Shown here in pieces: positions 15,155 to 22,068 of a DNA stretch of 36,005 nt; position 1 is the stretch's first letter, and each line of letters opens with the position of its first letter. This stretch comes from JANRKG01 sp033763635 (GTDB taxonomy: Bacteria > Cyanobacteriota > Cyanobacteriia > GCF-001939115). Both the position numbers and the translations under genes were made by a program. Location: positions 1 through 36,005 of the forward strand of contig JANRKG010000484.1 in assembly GCA_033763635.1 (NCBI GenBank), given 5' to 3'. The notes under the pieces are model-generated. The model saw only the letters and a list, made by a program, of their open reading frames with translations. It did no database searches and was not told the DNA's origin.

Positions 15155-15775
15155 ATGGCAACAGCAACCCGATCGAGTTCTAGATCAAAGTTAGTTCACA
15201 AAACAGCCCTCGAACAAGCACAAATGGTTCTAAAGGAATTGCCGAAGAGAGAGAAAGAGCATTTATCTTTGGCAGAAGCAATGACAGGAATGTCAGGCAT
15301 TATTCGAGATTCGATTTCCAAAGGCTATAGCTATGATGAATTGGCTGAATTGCTTTCAGCCAAGTTAGGGGTGTCCGTGAGTGCCTGGTCTTTGAAGCGA
15401 TATGTTCCCAGTGAATCAAAGCGGGGTCGAGGGAAACAGGCATCTCCTGAAGTAGACGGCGAACCGAAAAAGCGCGGGAGAAAACGTGCAGGTCAGCCAA
15501 CCGCGGGGAGTGATACAGAACCCGTGAGCGTGGCTCAGTTACTAGAGTTTCCTGCCAAGGCTGCGATAACAGAACCTGCTCCCGTTGTAGAAGTCTCTTC
15601 GAATGGTTCCGCTGCCCCTGAACCTGACGAAGCTCCCAAACGCGCACCTCGGAGCAGCCGCACCAAAACAACGACATCCCGTACTGCCAGTAAAGCGAAA
15701 ACTTCTCGATCGCCTCGCGCTGCTGCCACTGGAGACAAGCCCAAACGGGGTCGTAAAGCCAACCAGGCAGAGTAG
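15155..15775 (+). CDS. Basic protein: helix-turn-helix-like domain plus AT-hook-like tail
   Basis: 206 residues from the ATG at 15155, preceded by GATGAGG; an upstream in-frame TTG at 15107 looks unlikely. Residues ~15-85 are a compact helical domain (LSLAEAMTGMSGIIRDSISK, then GYSYDELAELLSAKLGVSVS and LKRYV). It resembles small helix-turn-helix modules found in plasmid and cyanobacterial regulators, where a graded helix pair precedes the recognition helix (inference). The C-terminal ~120 residues are disordered-looking, rich in Lys, Arg, Ala, Pro and Ser. They carry three AT-hook-like basic motifs: KRGRGK (89-94), KKRGRKR (105-111) and KRGRK (197-201). It probably binds DNA as a nucleoid-type or regulatory protein. 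I do not recognise a named family. It is monocistronic, with its own promoter and terminator. Confidence 0.8.
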   Translation: MATATRSSSRSKLVHKTALEQAQMVLKELPKREKEHLSLAEAMTGMSGIIRDSISKGYSYDELAELLSAKLGVSVSAWSLKRYVPSESKRGRGKQASPEVDGEPKKRGRKRAGQPTAGSDTEPVSVAQLLEFPAKAAITEPAPVVEVSSNGSAAPEPDEAPKRAPRSSRTKTTTSRTASKAKTSRSPRAAATGDKPKRGRKANQAE

Positions 15776-15817
15776 TTGGAAATTTCCCTGCTTGGGAATT
15801 TCCTTACAATGCTCATG

Positions 15818-15852
15818 AAAGACTTGTCTTGCGAAGGTAGGGCAAGTCTTTT
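15818..15852. terminator. Bidirectional hairpin between convergent genes
   Basis: AAAGACTTG (15818-15826) pairs perfectly with CAAGTCTTT (15843-15851), with a T-run on the plus side and an A-run at the other edge. It lies 42 bp after the basic-protein stop and just after the FxLYD-protein stop on the other strand, so it can serve both. A second, bulged stem (GGAAATTTCCC/GGGAATTTCC, ~15778-15803) precedes it. Confidence 0.7.
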
Positions 15853-15855
15853 GGG

Positions 15856-16305
15856 TTAAAACCCATTAATCGCTCGGATCTGGGCTTTCACCGCTCGATC
15901 GAACACAACAGGTGCTTCAAATTCCCCTGTTTTTTGAGGTTCCAAACCACTGACGATCGCCATTGCATCCCCAACTTTTTGCCCCTGGTCATCCAGCAAA
16001 TCAAACTCTACCTTGACGTAGGCATAGGAGCGATAGGATTGATTTTTTACGGTGCCCACCAGATTGCGCCCCTGAGGTAGGGTTTTCCAATCAAAATGAG
16101 GAACGGCTAACCCCACACTCGAACCTGCTTGAGAATTGGGTTGAGTGTTTGATTGAGCAGGAACTTGAGGGAGAGGACTGGGACGAAAGACCTGCACCAC
16201 AAAGTAACCGATCGTGCCAATGGTCAGGGCGAGGGTTGCTAAAAGTGCGGCTCCGGCTCCCAGGAGGGAGGGATTTAGCGATCGTTTGGGCAGGGGTTGG
16301 GTCAT
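15856..16305 (-). CDS. FxLYD domain-containing membrane-anchored protein
   Basis: 149 residues. A short basic N-terminus is followed by one transmembrane segment (~14-40: GAGAALLATLALTIGTIGYF). A Pro/Gln/Ser-rich linker leads to a ~90-residue immunoglobulin-like beta domain with the FxLYD core (YAYVKVEFDLLDDQGQKVGD) and a GLEPQKTGEFEAPV strand. Proteins of this type are small cyanobacterial envelope proteins of unknown function. The ATG overlaps the stop of the SbcC-like gene as ATGA, so the two are translationally coupled in one transcript. A functional connection with a DNA-repair ATPase is not obvious. Confidence 0.85.
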   Translation of the reverse strand: MTQPLPKRSLNPSLLGAGAALLATLALTIGTIGYFVVQVFRPSPLPQVPAQSNTQPNSQAGSSVGLAVPHFDWKTLPQGRNLVGTVKNQSYRSYAYVKVEFDLLDDQGQKVGDAMAIVSGLEPQKTGEFEAPVVFDRAVKAQIRAINGF

Positions 16306-19055
16306 CCGTCGCGCTCCACCCGAATGATGTTTTCTGTGATGGTCTCAAAGGTATCATCATGGCTGATGATGAACAGTTGGCGGAAGGTTTTCAAGTTGGC
16401 GATTGCTTCTGCGAGTTGTTGCCGTCGCAAACGGTCCATATTCGTCGTGGGTTCGTCAAAAAAGGCGACATCAACATCCGCCAGCACGCGCAGGAGTGCC
16501 AGTCGTACTGCTAAAGCAGCACACATTTGCTCTCCCCCAGATAGGTTCTTAAACCCTCGCCAGTAGCCATTCTCCTGCACCCGAATTTCATAGTCTCCCG
16601 TCCATTCGAGGGCAACCGTCTGGCGGTTCAGGAGTTCTCTAAACAGGCGATCGGCTTCCCGTGAGATTTCGTCCAGATAGTAGCGGGTAATCCTTGGTCC
16701 CGCACGGTTATAGACATCTCGCGCAATTTCAATAAACTGAAGAGTCTGTCGTTGGTGGGCCAGTTCCTTTTCTAGTTGCTGGCGCTGGTCATCAATGTTC
16801 TGACGTTCTTGCAATTCTGTTTCTAATCGAGCCAACTCCCGCTGCTTTCCGGGTAGGCCACCGGATAGGCGGGCCTGTTCGCTGACTGTCTGCAAGTAGC
16901 TAGTTTCTAGCTGATCCAATCGAGCGGAGTCATACTCAGAAGCGAGGATTTCATACGTCTGTTTTTGCTGTTCTTGCTCTTCTTGAAGTGTTCTGAGTGT
17001 TTCGAGGACTTCCTGCATCTGAGTCTTCAGACGATGCAGGAAGTCCGCTTCATTGAGGTTTTTTACATAGAGCAGTTGGGCGGCCTGATGAGATTCTTGA
17101 ATCTGCTTCTGAGTCTCAATTTTCTCTTCTAGATCTGCAAAAGCTGTGAGTTGGTCATTGATGCGATCGATCTCCCCCTGAAGTTGCTTCTGAGCTTTGT
17201 GGAGGCGATCGACTTCTGCCTGCACCTGGGGTCGAGTTTGAAGCTTTCTCTGAAGTAATTGACTACGACCTTTGGGATTATCCAATTCATTCAGGTCATC
17301 GGTGAGCTTGTTCCAGCGTTGCTTTAGATCTGGCTCTGTTCCTATCCGCAACTGTCGTGGTTTCAATGCAGCTTTCAAAATTTGTTCCTCTTCCTCCAAT
17401 TCAGCTTGCTTTTCTTGCAGATCTGCAAGGCGACCAAATTTGTTGACATCCTCCTGAACAGCATTCAGTTGGGTCTGTGCCTCTTCTAGCTTTTGCCAAA
17501 TCTCTGCCTCTGAGGTCTGCTGGGTCAGGTCTTGTAGAATTTGCTGTAATGCACCCAAAATTTCAGTATTGAGGTCTACTCCAGATTGGATCACCTCCAA
17601 AGCCAAATGAACTGGGTATGCCAGTTGGGGAAAACGACCTTCTAAGTTCCGTAATTCTGTCAGAACACTCCCTGCCCGAAGCAGATAATCGCTGCGCTGG
17701 TTCTGACCGCGAGTGATTAGTTGGCGTAGCTCTGTCTCAAATTGTTGGGCAGCTTTTAAACGGCTTAGTTGAATTTGAAACCGATCGCACTGTTGTTTTA
17801 GAATAGGAATCTGCTTGATTCGATCGGCTAACCCCTGAATCTCCTCAATCTCCTGCTCCAGCTTCTTCAGGATTGTGCGAATTTTTGTGATTTTTTCTTC
17901 ATCCGTCTGTACCTGCCTCCGCAGGTTGCCAATCTCCTGAAGTTCTTCCCGGAGTTTCGTCTGTTGCTGCTCCAGTTCCGTTTGCTGCGCGATCAGGGGT
18001 TGGAGTTTTTCAATTTCAGTTTGCGATCGAACTAATTCTTCTAATTCATACTGCTGGCGAGCCAAAGCAGTTTGTCGCGCTGTCAATTGCTGTTGGGGTT
18101 CTTCCTGCTCTCGCCGTAGTTTATCCCGTTGTTTGCGTTGTTTCTCCAGCGTTTTCAGCGCTTCTTGAGCCGCAGACCACTTCTGAAAACTCTCTTCATT
18201 CGTTTGGCAGATCGTTTTGGCTTGTTCTGCTCGATTAAGCAACCCTTGCAAATTTTCCTGCTTCTGGCGGGCCAAAGTGATCTGATTTTCAATTTCTTTG
18301 AGTTGGTTAGACTGTTGATCAATTTGTTCCTTGTGGGACTTTAGCTGATTTCGTTGGGTTTTAAGGTCATGGCATTGCTGAGCTAACCTGAGTAATTCTG
18401 CTTCGTCAGCAGTGATCGAACGACGAAACTCCTCCACAGATGTCTTCAGAAGTTCCCAATCTTGTAATTTTGTCTCACAATCCTTGAGCTTCTCTTCTGA
18501 ACTTTGCACCCAAAGTGAGGCGTGTCTTTCAAGCTGGGCCGACTTTTCATAAGCTTGCTTGTACTCCCGCACCTGCAAAATAGGGTCAAAGACTTCCTTG
18601 CGCTTTTCGGGTGTTAACAGAAAATCTAACGTAAAAGTTCCTTGAGGAATTCCAATCGCTTGTTTGAAAAGATTGTTGAGTTTCGTTTCCCGTCCAAACC
18701 CTAAATTCTCTTTCAACCAGCGATTTACTTCATCATTTCGCCTTAGATCTAACTTCACCCTTAATTGAGGGTCGTAAAGGGTATAATTTCGACTGGTACA
18801 GCGTTCTACCTGATAAGTGCGCTGGTCCTTGCGGGAAACGAAGGTGACGGTAGCCTGAGCACTCGCACACCCCCGCCGAATGAGTTCTTCCCTTCTGTAG
18901 TCGCAATGGTCAAATAAAACCCAGGCGATCGCCTCCAAAATGCTGGTCTTCCCGGCCCCGTTTTCGCCACAGATGGCGTTAATTCCTGGTTGAAATTCAA
19001 ACACACGATCGCTGTGAACTTTGAAATTGGTCAAGGCGACGGAAAGAATTTGCAT
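16302..19055 (-). CDS. SbcC/Rad50-like SMC-type ATPase without a zinc hook
   Basis: 917 residues. The N-terminal half-ATPase has Walker A GENGAGKTS (near residue 33) and a Rad50-like start (MQILSVALTNFKVHSDRVFE). Two long coiled coils (~180-440 and ~520-740, Gln/Glu/Leu-rich) flank a non-coiled apex at ~450-510. The C-terminal lobe has the signature LSGGEQMCAALAVRLALL and Walker B VAFFDEPTTNMD. Rad50/SbcC normally carries a CXXC zinc hook at the apex. All nine cysteines I can see are isolated, so the hook is absent. The family tethers and processes DNA ends with the nuclease SbcD/Mre11, which is not nearby. It is translationally coupled to the FxLYD gene. Assignment to the SMC/SbcC superfamily is firm; the exact role is not. 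Confidence 0.88.
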   Translation of the reverse strand: MQILSVALTNFKVHSDRVFEFQPGINAICGENGAGKTSILEAIAWVLFDHCDYRREELIRRGCASAQATVTFVSRKDQRTYQVERCTSRNYTLYDPQLRVKLDLRRNDEVNRWLKENLGFGRETKLNNLFKQAIGIPQGTFTLDFLLTPEKRKEVFDPILQVREYKQAYEKSAQLERHASLWVQSSEEKLKDCETKLQDWELLKTSVEEFRRSITADEAELLRLAQQCHDLKTQRNQLKSHKEQIDQQSNQLKEIENQITLARQKQENLQGLLNRAEQAKTICQTNEESFQKWSAAQEALKTLEKQRKQRDKLRREQEEPQQQLTARQTALARQQYELEELVRSQTEIEKLQPLIAQQTELEQQQTKLREELQEIGNLRRQVQTDEEKITKIRTILKKLEQEIEEIQGLADRIKQIPILKQQCDRFQIQLSRLKAAQQFETELRQLITRGQNQRSDYLLRAGSVLTELRNLEGRFPQLAYPVHLALEVIQSGVDLNTEILGALQQILQDLTQQTSEAEIWQKLEEAQTQLNAVQEDVNKFGRLADLQEKQAELEEEEQILKAALKPRQLRIGTEPDLKQRWNKLTDDLNELDNPKGRSQLLQRKLQTRPQVQAEVDRLHKAQKQLQGEIDRINDQLTAFADLEEKIETQKQIQESHQAAQLLYVKNLNEADFLHRLKTQMQEVLETLRTLQEEQEQQKQTYEILASEYDSARLDQLETSYLQTVSEQARLSGGLPGKQRELARLETELQERQNIDDQRQQLEKELAHQRQTLQFIEIARDVYNRAGPRITRYYLDEISREADRLFRELLNRQTVALEWTGDYEIRVQENGYWRGFKNLSGGEQMCAALAVRLALLRVLADVDVAFFDEPTTNMDRLRRQQLAEAIANLKTFRQLFIISHDDTFETITENIIRVERDG

Positions 19056-19142
19056 AAGGAAATTGAGGATGAAAACCTTTGTATTATTTGTATATTAAAA
19101 CTTTTGCATTGTTTTGGGATGATGGGTAATGCACAGGAATGG

Positions 19143-19164
19143 GAGACGCGAAGTTTCGCGTCTC
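19143..19164. repeat. 22-bp perfect hairpin (GAGACGCGAA/TTCGCGTCTC)
   Basis: Perfect 10-bp arms with a 2-nt centre, 29 nt past the cobO stop on the minus strand and ~90 nt before the SbcC-like start. Similar GAGACGCG palindromes are common short interspersed repeats in cyanobacteria. It may help end the cobO transcript but has no U-tract. Confidence 0.6.
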
Positions 19165-19192
19165 TGTGAGAGATGTTCTACCCTATGGCCTG

Positions 19193-19849
19193 TTAGAATT
19201 CGATTCCCGGTTGTGCTTTCACACCCTGTTCTCGAAAGGGATGCTTCACCAGGGTCATCTCCGTTACCAGATCAGCGCGATCGATGAGGGCAGCGGGGGC
19301 ACCCCGTCCCGTGAGAAGAACGTGGGAATCGGCAGGTTTTTCATCCAGCCCTGCTAAGACGGTTTCGACTGAGAGATAGCCCAGTTTCAGGGCAACGTTC
19401 ACTTCATCCAGGAGAACCAGTCTAAATTCGGGGTTGTGTATATATTCCAGGGCTTTGTTCCAAGCTTCGTGGGCTTTTTGAATATCCCGATCGCGATCTT
19501 GTGTTTCCCAGGTAAAGCCTTCTCCCATCGCATGGAATTCCAGTTGATCTTCCCAGTGGCTAAAGGCAGCTTTCTCGGCAGGTTCCCAGGCTCCTTTAAT
19601 GAATTGCACGATCGCCACCCGATAACCATGCCCCAGAGAGCGCAGCACCATGCCCAAGGCAGCAGTCGTTTTCCCTTTGCCATTTCCGGTATGCACAATA
19701 ATGAGTCCTTTTTCCAGCGTTTTTTCTGCTAACCGCTGGGACTGAACTTCTTTCCGCCGCTGCATTTTTTGGCGATATTGTTCATCCGTGAGGGACAAGT
19801 CACGGGGGGATTGATCCAGGGCGATCGCTTCCAGGTCAGGGGTAGTCAA
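19193..19849 (-). CDS. cobO: Cob(I)yrinic acid a,c-diamide adenosyltransferase
   Basis: 218 residues, the usual length of CobO/BtuR. An N-terminal helix rich in Arg and Gln precedes the P-loop GNGKGKTTAALG (from residue 55). Downstream blocks include VAIVQFIKGAW, the Walker-B-like VLLDEVNVALK and LLTGRGAP. The C-terminus is the family block LVTEMTLVKHPFREQGVKAQ with GIEF. The enzyme transfers the 5'-deoxyadenosyl group of ATP to cob(I)alamin-type corrinoids in adenosylcobalamin (or pseudocobalamin) synthesis and salvage. No other cobalamin gene is present here. It probably shares a transcript with the small gene upstream (19892-20140), 42 bp away. Confidence 0.96.
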   Translation of the reverse strand: MTTPDLEAIALDQSPRDLSLTDEQYRQKMQRRKEVQSQRLAEKTLEKGLIIVHTGNGKGKTTAALGMVLRSLGHGYRVAIVQFIKGAWEPAEKAAFSHWEDQLEFHAMGEGFTWETQDRDRDIQKAHEAWNKALEYIHNPEFRLVLLDEVNVALKLGYLSVETVLAGLDEKPADSHVLLTGRGAPAALIDRADLVTEMTLVKHPFREQGVKAQPGIEF

Positions 19850-19891
19850 AGGGTTCTCCTCCCAGTCGAAAAGGGTTTTCGGGCAACAGGC

Positions 19892-20140
19892 TCAACCTTG
19901 ATCAGGTTCTAAACGAGCCATGTCTCCGCGATAATGGGCATTCACCATCGTAGCTTTTTCTTGGAGATGGGGAGGCACGTAGCACAAATCAACGGGCAAC
20001 CCATGAAACAGCATGAATTCCGCTAACTGTTCTGGATGAATATAAATTCCCTGCTCATGCAATTGCCCTAAAATCTTGGGAAAGGTATGCCAGGGTTCAA
20101 AAGAGGGATTGCACAGAGGTTCAGGGGCATCATGGGGCAT
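19892..20140 (-). CDS. Small conserved-looking cyanobacterial protein of unknown function
   Basis: 82 residues from the ATG at 20140; a GTG at 20236 would give 114 residues with an unconvincing N-terminus running towards the divergent gene. It is soluble, with no signal peptide. It contains PSFEPWHTFPKILGQLHEQG, then PEQLAEFMLFHGLPVDLCYV, and an acidic C-terminus. The mixture of Trp, His and Pro and the normal codon use suggest a real, folded small protein rather than a chance frame. It lies 42 bp upstream of cobO on the same strand. I do not recognise a domain, and a link with cobalamin metabolism is only positional. Confidence 0.6.
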   Translation of the reverse strand: MPHDAPEPLCNPSFEPWHTFPKILGQLHEQGIYIHPEQLAEFMLFHGLPVDLCYVPPHLQEKATMVNAHYRGDMARLEPDQG

Positions 20141-20244
20141 GGCGACACAAAACAAGGGGCTGGATGAACCTGAAAATTTTCTTCGGAAAGGGCAAGTGAA
20201 GGCGCTGTATCTGCGAACAGATTCTTGAAGTCTCACTTAAAATT

Positions 20245-20970
20245 ATGATGCGTCTTTCTCCTTCAACTCAAGCCCATTTCACCCGTCCTCTCGCAATCTG
20301 GTATCCCTATTTTAGTGAGAATCGCGATCATCTCCTGCCCCTACCGTGGCAATGTTCCGAGAAGTTGAGCGATCGAGAACGAAATTTAATTGCAGCCTCA
20401 ATTCGTAAGTTTCAGTTGGGGGAAAGCTCTGAAGGCAGCCATCTGATGCGGTTGGCTCGGCTGGAAAGTGTGCGATCGGGCAATCCAGTCTATGTAGACA
20501 CTCTAAAACTGTTTATCGCTGAAGAACAACGCCATGCCAGGGATTTGGGACGGTTTATGGAACGGGAACAGATTCCCCTTGCCCACCATGATTGGACCGA
20601 TCGCCTCTTCCGAAAAACGCGACGGTTGGCAAATTTTGACCTGGCAATGGGGGTCTTGTTGACCGCAGAACGGGTCGCAACCGTCTACTATCAGGCACTA
20701 CGGGACGCAACCCAATCCCCCCTGCTCAAGACCCTGTGCCAGCAAATCCTACAGGATGAACGGCAACACGTTCGCTTTCATCTGGATATCCTGGCAACAC
20801 TCCACCAAAACCGCCCCCGATGGCAAACCACTCTGTTCTACCGTCTACATGAATTATTTCTGGCTGCAACCCTTGTCATTGTCTGGGTTGATCACCGCCC
20901 TGTATTACAGGCAGGTGGCTTTTCCTGCAAACAATTTTTTATGAAAGTCTGGACTGAATTAGAAACGTAA
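20245..20970 (+). CDS. Ferritin-like di-iron domain protein
   Basis: 241 residues, mostly helical. It has the two-fold Glu/ExxH pattern of ferritin-like di-iron carboxylate proteins: a candidate Glu near 60-63, Glu94-x-x-His97 (AEEQRHARDLG), Glu142 (LLTAERVATVYY) and Glu172-x-x-His175 (QDERQHVRFHL). The C-terminal part (~195-241) is hydrophobic and aromatic, with no clear transmembrane helix. Such proteins may store iron, oxidise substrates with O2 or act as peroxidases; the substrate is unknown here. It is divergent from the small gene at 19892-20140. Tandem ATG codons at 20245 and 20248 make the exact first residue uncertain. Confidence 0.82.
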   Translation: MMRLSPSTQAHFTRPLAIWYPYFSENRDHLLPLPWQCSEKLSDRERNLIAASIRKFQLGESSEGSHLMRLARLESVRSGNPVYVDTLKLFIAEEQRHARDLGRFMEREQIPLAHHDWTDRLFRKTRRLANFDLAMGVLLTAERVATVYYQALRDATQSPLLKTLCQQILQDERQHVRFHLDILATLHQNRPRWQTTLFYRLHELFLAATLVIVWVDHRPVLQAGGFSCKQFFMKVWTELET

Positions 20971-21020
20971 CGGAATAGGTAATCGGTAGTAAGTAGGTAG
21001 GCGTAATTAATTGTAAGAAG

Positions 21021-21070
21021 GGGAGTGGGGGCGTTGCCCCCAGGCAGGGGGTTTCACCCCCTCCACCCCC
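21021..21070. repeat. G/C-rich double hairpin
   Basis: GGGGGC-GTT-GCCCCC (21027-21041) is followed by GGGGG-TTTCA-CCCCC (21047-21061). An outer match (GGAGTGGGGG against CCACCCCC) nests them. It lies 50 bp after the ferritin-like gene, so it may act as a transcription-end hairpin. It resembles widespread cyanobacterial 'GGGGGCGTTGCCCCC' repeats. Confidence 0.6.
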
Positions 21071-21125
21071 AAAATCATCTTGAGTTTAATTGCACCCAGC
21101 TACTTAAATTAAGTGATAAAAGCGA

Positions 21126-21231
21126 TTGGGAGCATCCCATTTATATCTATATCTGTAGTAAGCGGCTCGCTCGCGGGCAAAATGCCCGCCCTACAAGAAA
21201 TACCGCACTTACAAATGTGGGATGCTCCCAA
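21126..21231. repeat. 106-bp element with 14-bp terminal inverted repeats
   Basis: TTGGGAGCATCCCA (21126-21139) and TGGGATGCTCCCAA (21218-21231) are exact inverted ends. Each is itself nearly palindromic (TGGGA/TCCCA). The inside has a GCGGGCA-AAA-TGCCCGC hairpin (21173-21189). There is no coding frame and no clear target-site duplication. It lies just beyond the stop of the small membrane protein gene (minus strand). Confidence 0.75.
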
Positions 21232-21243
21232 GCCAGCCACCCA

Positions 21244-21576
21244 CTACTGAGTTTGTCGCTGGGAGGCAGACAGGTGCAGCATGGGTAGAGTCAACACACA
21301 GGAAAAAGTGAGCAGGTAGGACATCACTGCTGTAAACCGAACCCCGATTAACAAAGACTCCCATTCCGTAGGACTGAGCCGTTGAACGGTTAAGGCAACG
21401 CAATACAGCATCCAGTAGGTAAACGCCATCCTCAAAAGCATTTCTTCGGTCTCTTCATGCTCGTTTTGAGGGGTCTGCTGAACCCTTAGCAGCAAGGTCA
21501 ATCCTGCAATACAAGCGACAAAAGAAGTCATGATTAAATAGGAATGCCAGCCTAAATGAGGCCCTAAATGAGGCAT
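21244..21576 (-). CDS. Small hypothetical membrane protein
   Basis: 110 residues with three or four hydrophobic segments: ~13-30 (YLIMTSFVACIAGLTLLL), ~48-62 (AFTYWMLYCVALTV) and ~76-100 (SYLLTFSCVLTLPML). A charged loop (~34-46, EHEETEE) separates the first two. A GGGAG ribosome site lies ~8 nt before the ATG on the minus strand, which supports translation. No family is recognised. It is divergent from the kinase at 22069 and separated from it by ~490 bp. Confidence 0.6.
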   Translation of the reverse strand: MPHLGPHLGWHSYLIMTSFVACIAGLTLLLRVQQTPQNEHEETEEMLLRMAFTYWMLYCVALTVQRLSPTEWESLLIGVRFTAVMSYLLTFSCVLTLPMLHLSASQRQTQ

Positions 21577-22068
21577 AGTATTATTTCTCCCAAATCCTTA
21601 TTTGTTAAGGCTCACGGCTCAGAGACAGAAGCCTTTTAACTCGTTTTTTTGACTGAAAATCAGTCTAAAGGATGAGGAATAGGAAACTTCCAATCTCCTT
21701 ACAAAATGAAATTTAGGTGGGAGAAGTCTATTAAAAAGTGAAAAGTTATTTTTATTTTTATTGCAATTTTGGAACAGGGCAACGATCACATTCTTTACAG
21801 AAGCCACATGGTTAAGCCTGAAAATTAAGTGTTCCGTAAAAGTACCTGTTACTTTAATGACTTCTATGAAATGCTAAGAATGGGCAGGGTTGTCGCGTTA
21901 GCATCTGAAATACGTTAAAGCTTTACTGACCTGTGATTATTCCTGTTGTAGACCCGTAAGAGCGTGAGTTAGAAATTTCTTCCAGCGTCTAACCTCCGTT
22001 CACCCTGATCTCAATTACAGATCTCAATTACAGATCTCAATTGCGGTCTGTTTTTCCCTGAAATATCT
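21577..22068. other. 492-bp AT-rich intergenic region upstream of the DXCF-type kinase
   Basis: This is probably the shared promoter region of two divergent genes. It is AT-rich, with a poly-T/A zone around 21640-21760. It holds a small hairpin (GACTGA-AAA-TCAGTC at 21651-21665) and the triplicated 13-mer at 22007-22045. I find no gene, tRNA or known RNA motif in it. Confidence 0.6.
22007..22045. repeat. Tandem triplicated 13-mer (GATCTCAATTACA) before the kinase start
   Basis: Three head-to-tail units at 22007-22019, 22020-22032 and 22033-22045. The first two are identical and the third reads GATCTCAATTGCG. It ends 23 bp before the kinase ATG, so the array lies in the 5' leader or across the promoter and could modulate expression. 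Confidence 0.8.

Noticed and set aside
14835..15167. 110-codon open frame on the minus strand between two genes
   Set aside because: No recognisable domain, composition unlike the neighbouring proteins, and it covers the predicted promoter and start of the divergent basic-protein gene.
21651..21665. GACTGA/TCAGTC hairpin next to a T-run as a terminator
   Set aside because: The T-run precedes the stem on the plus strand and would be an A-run after it on the minus strand, so it does not fit an intrinsic terminator for either neighbour.
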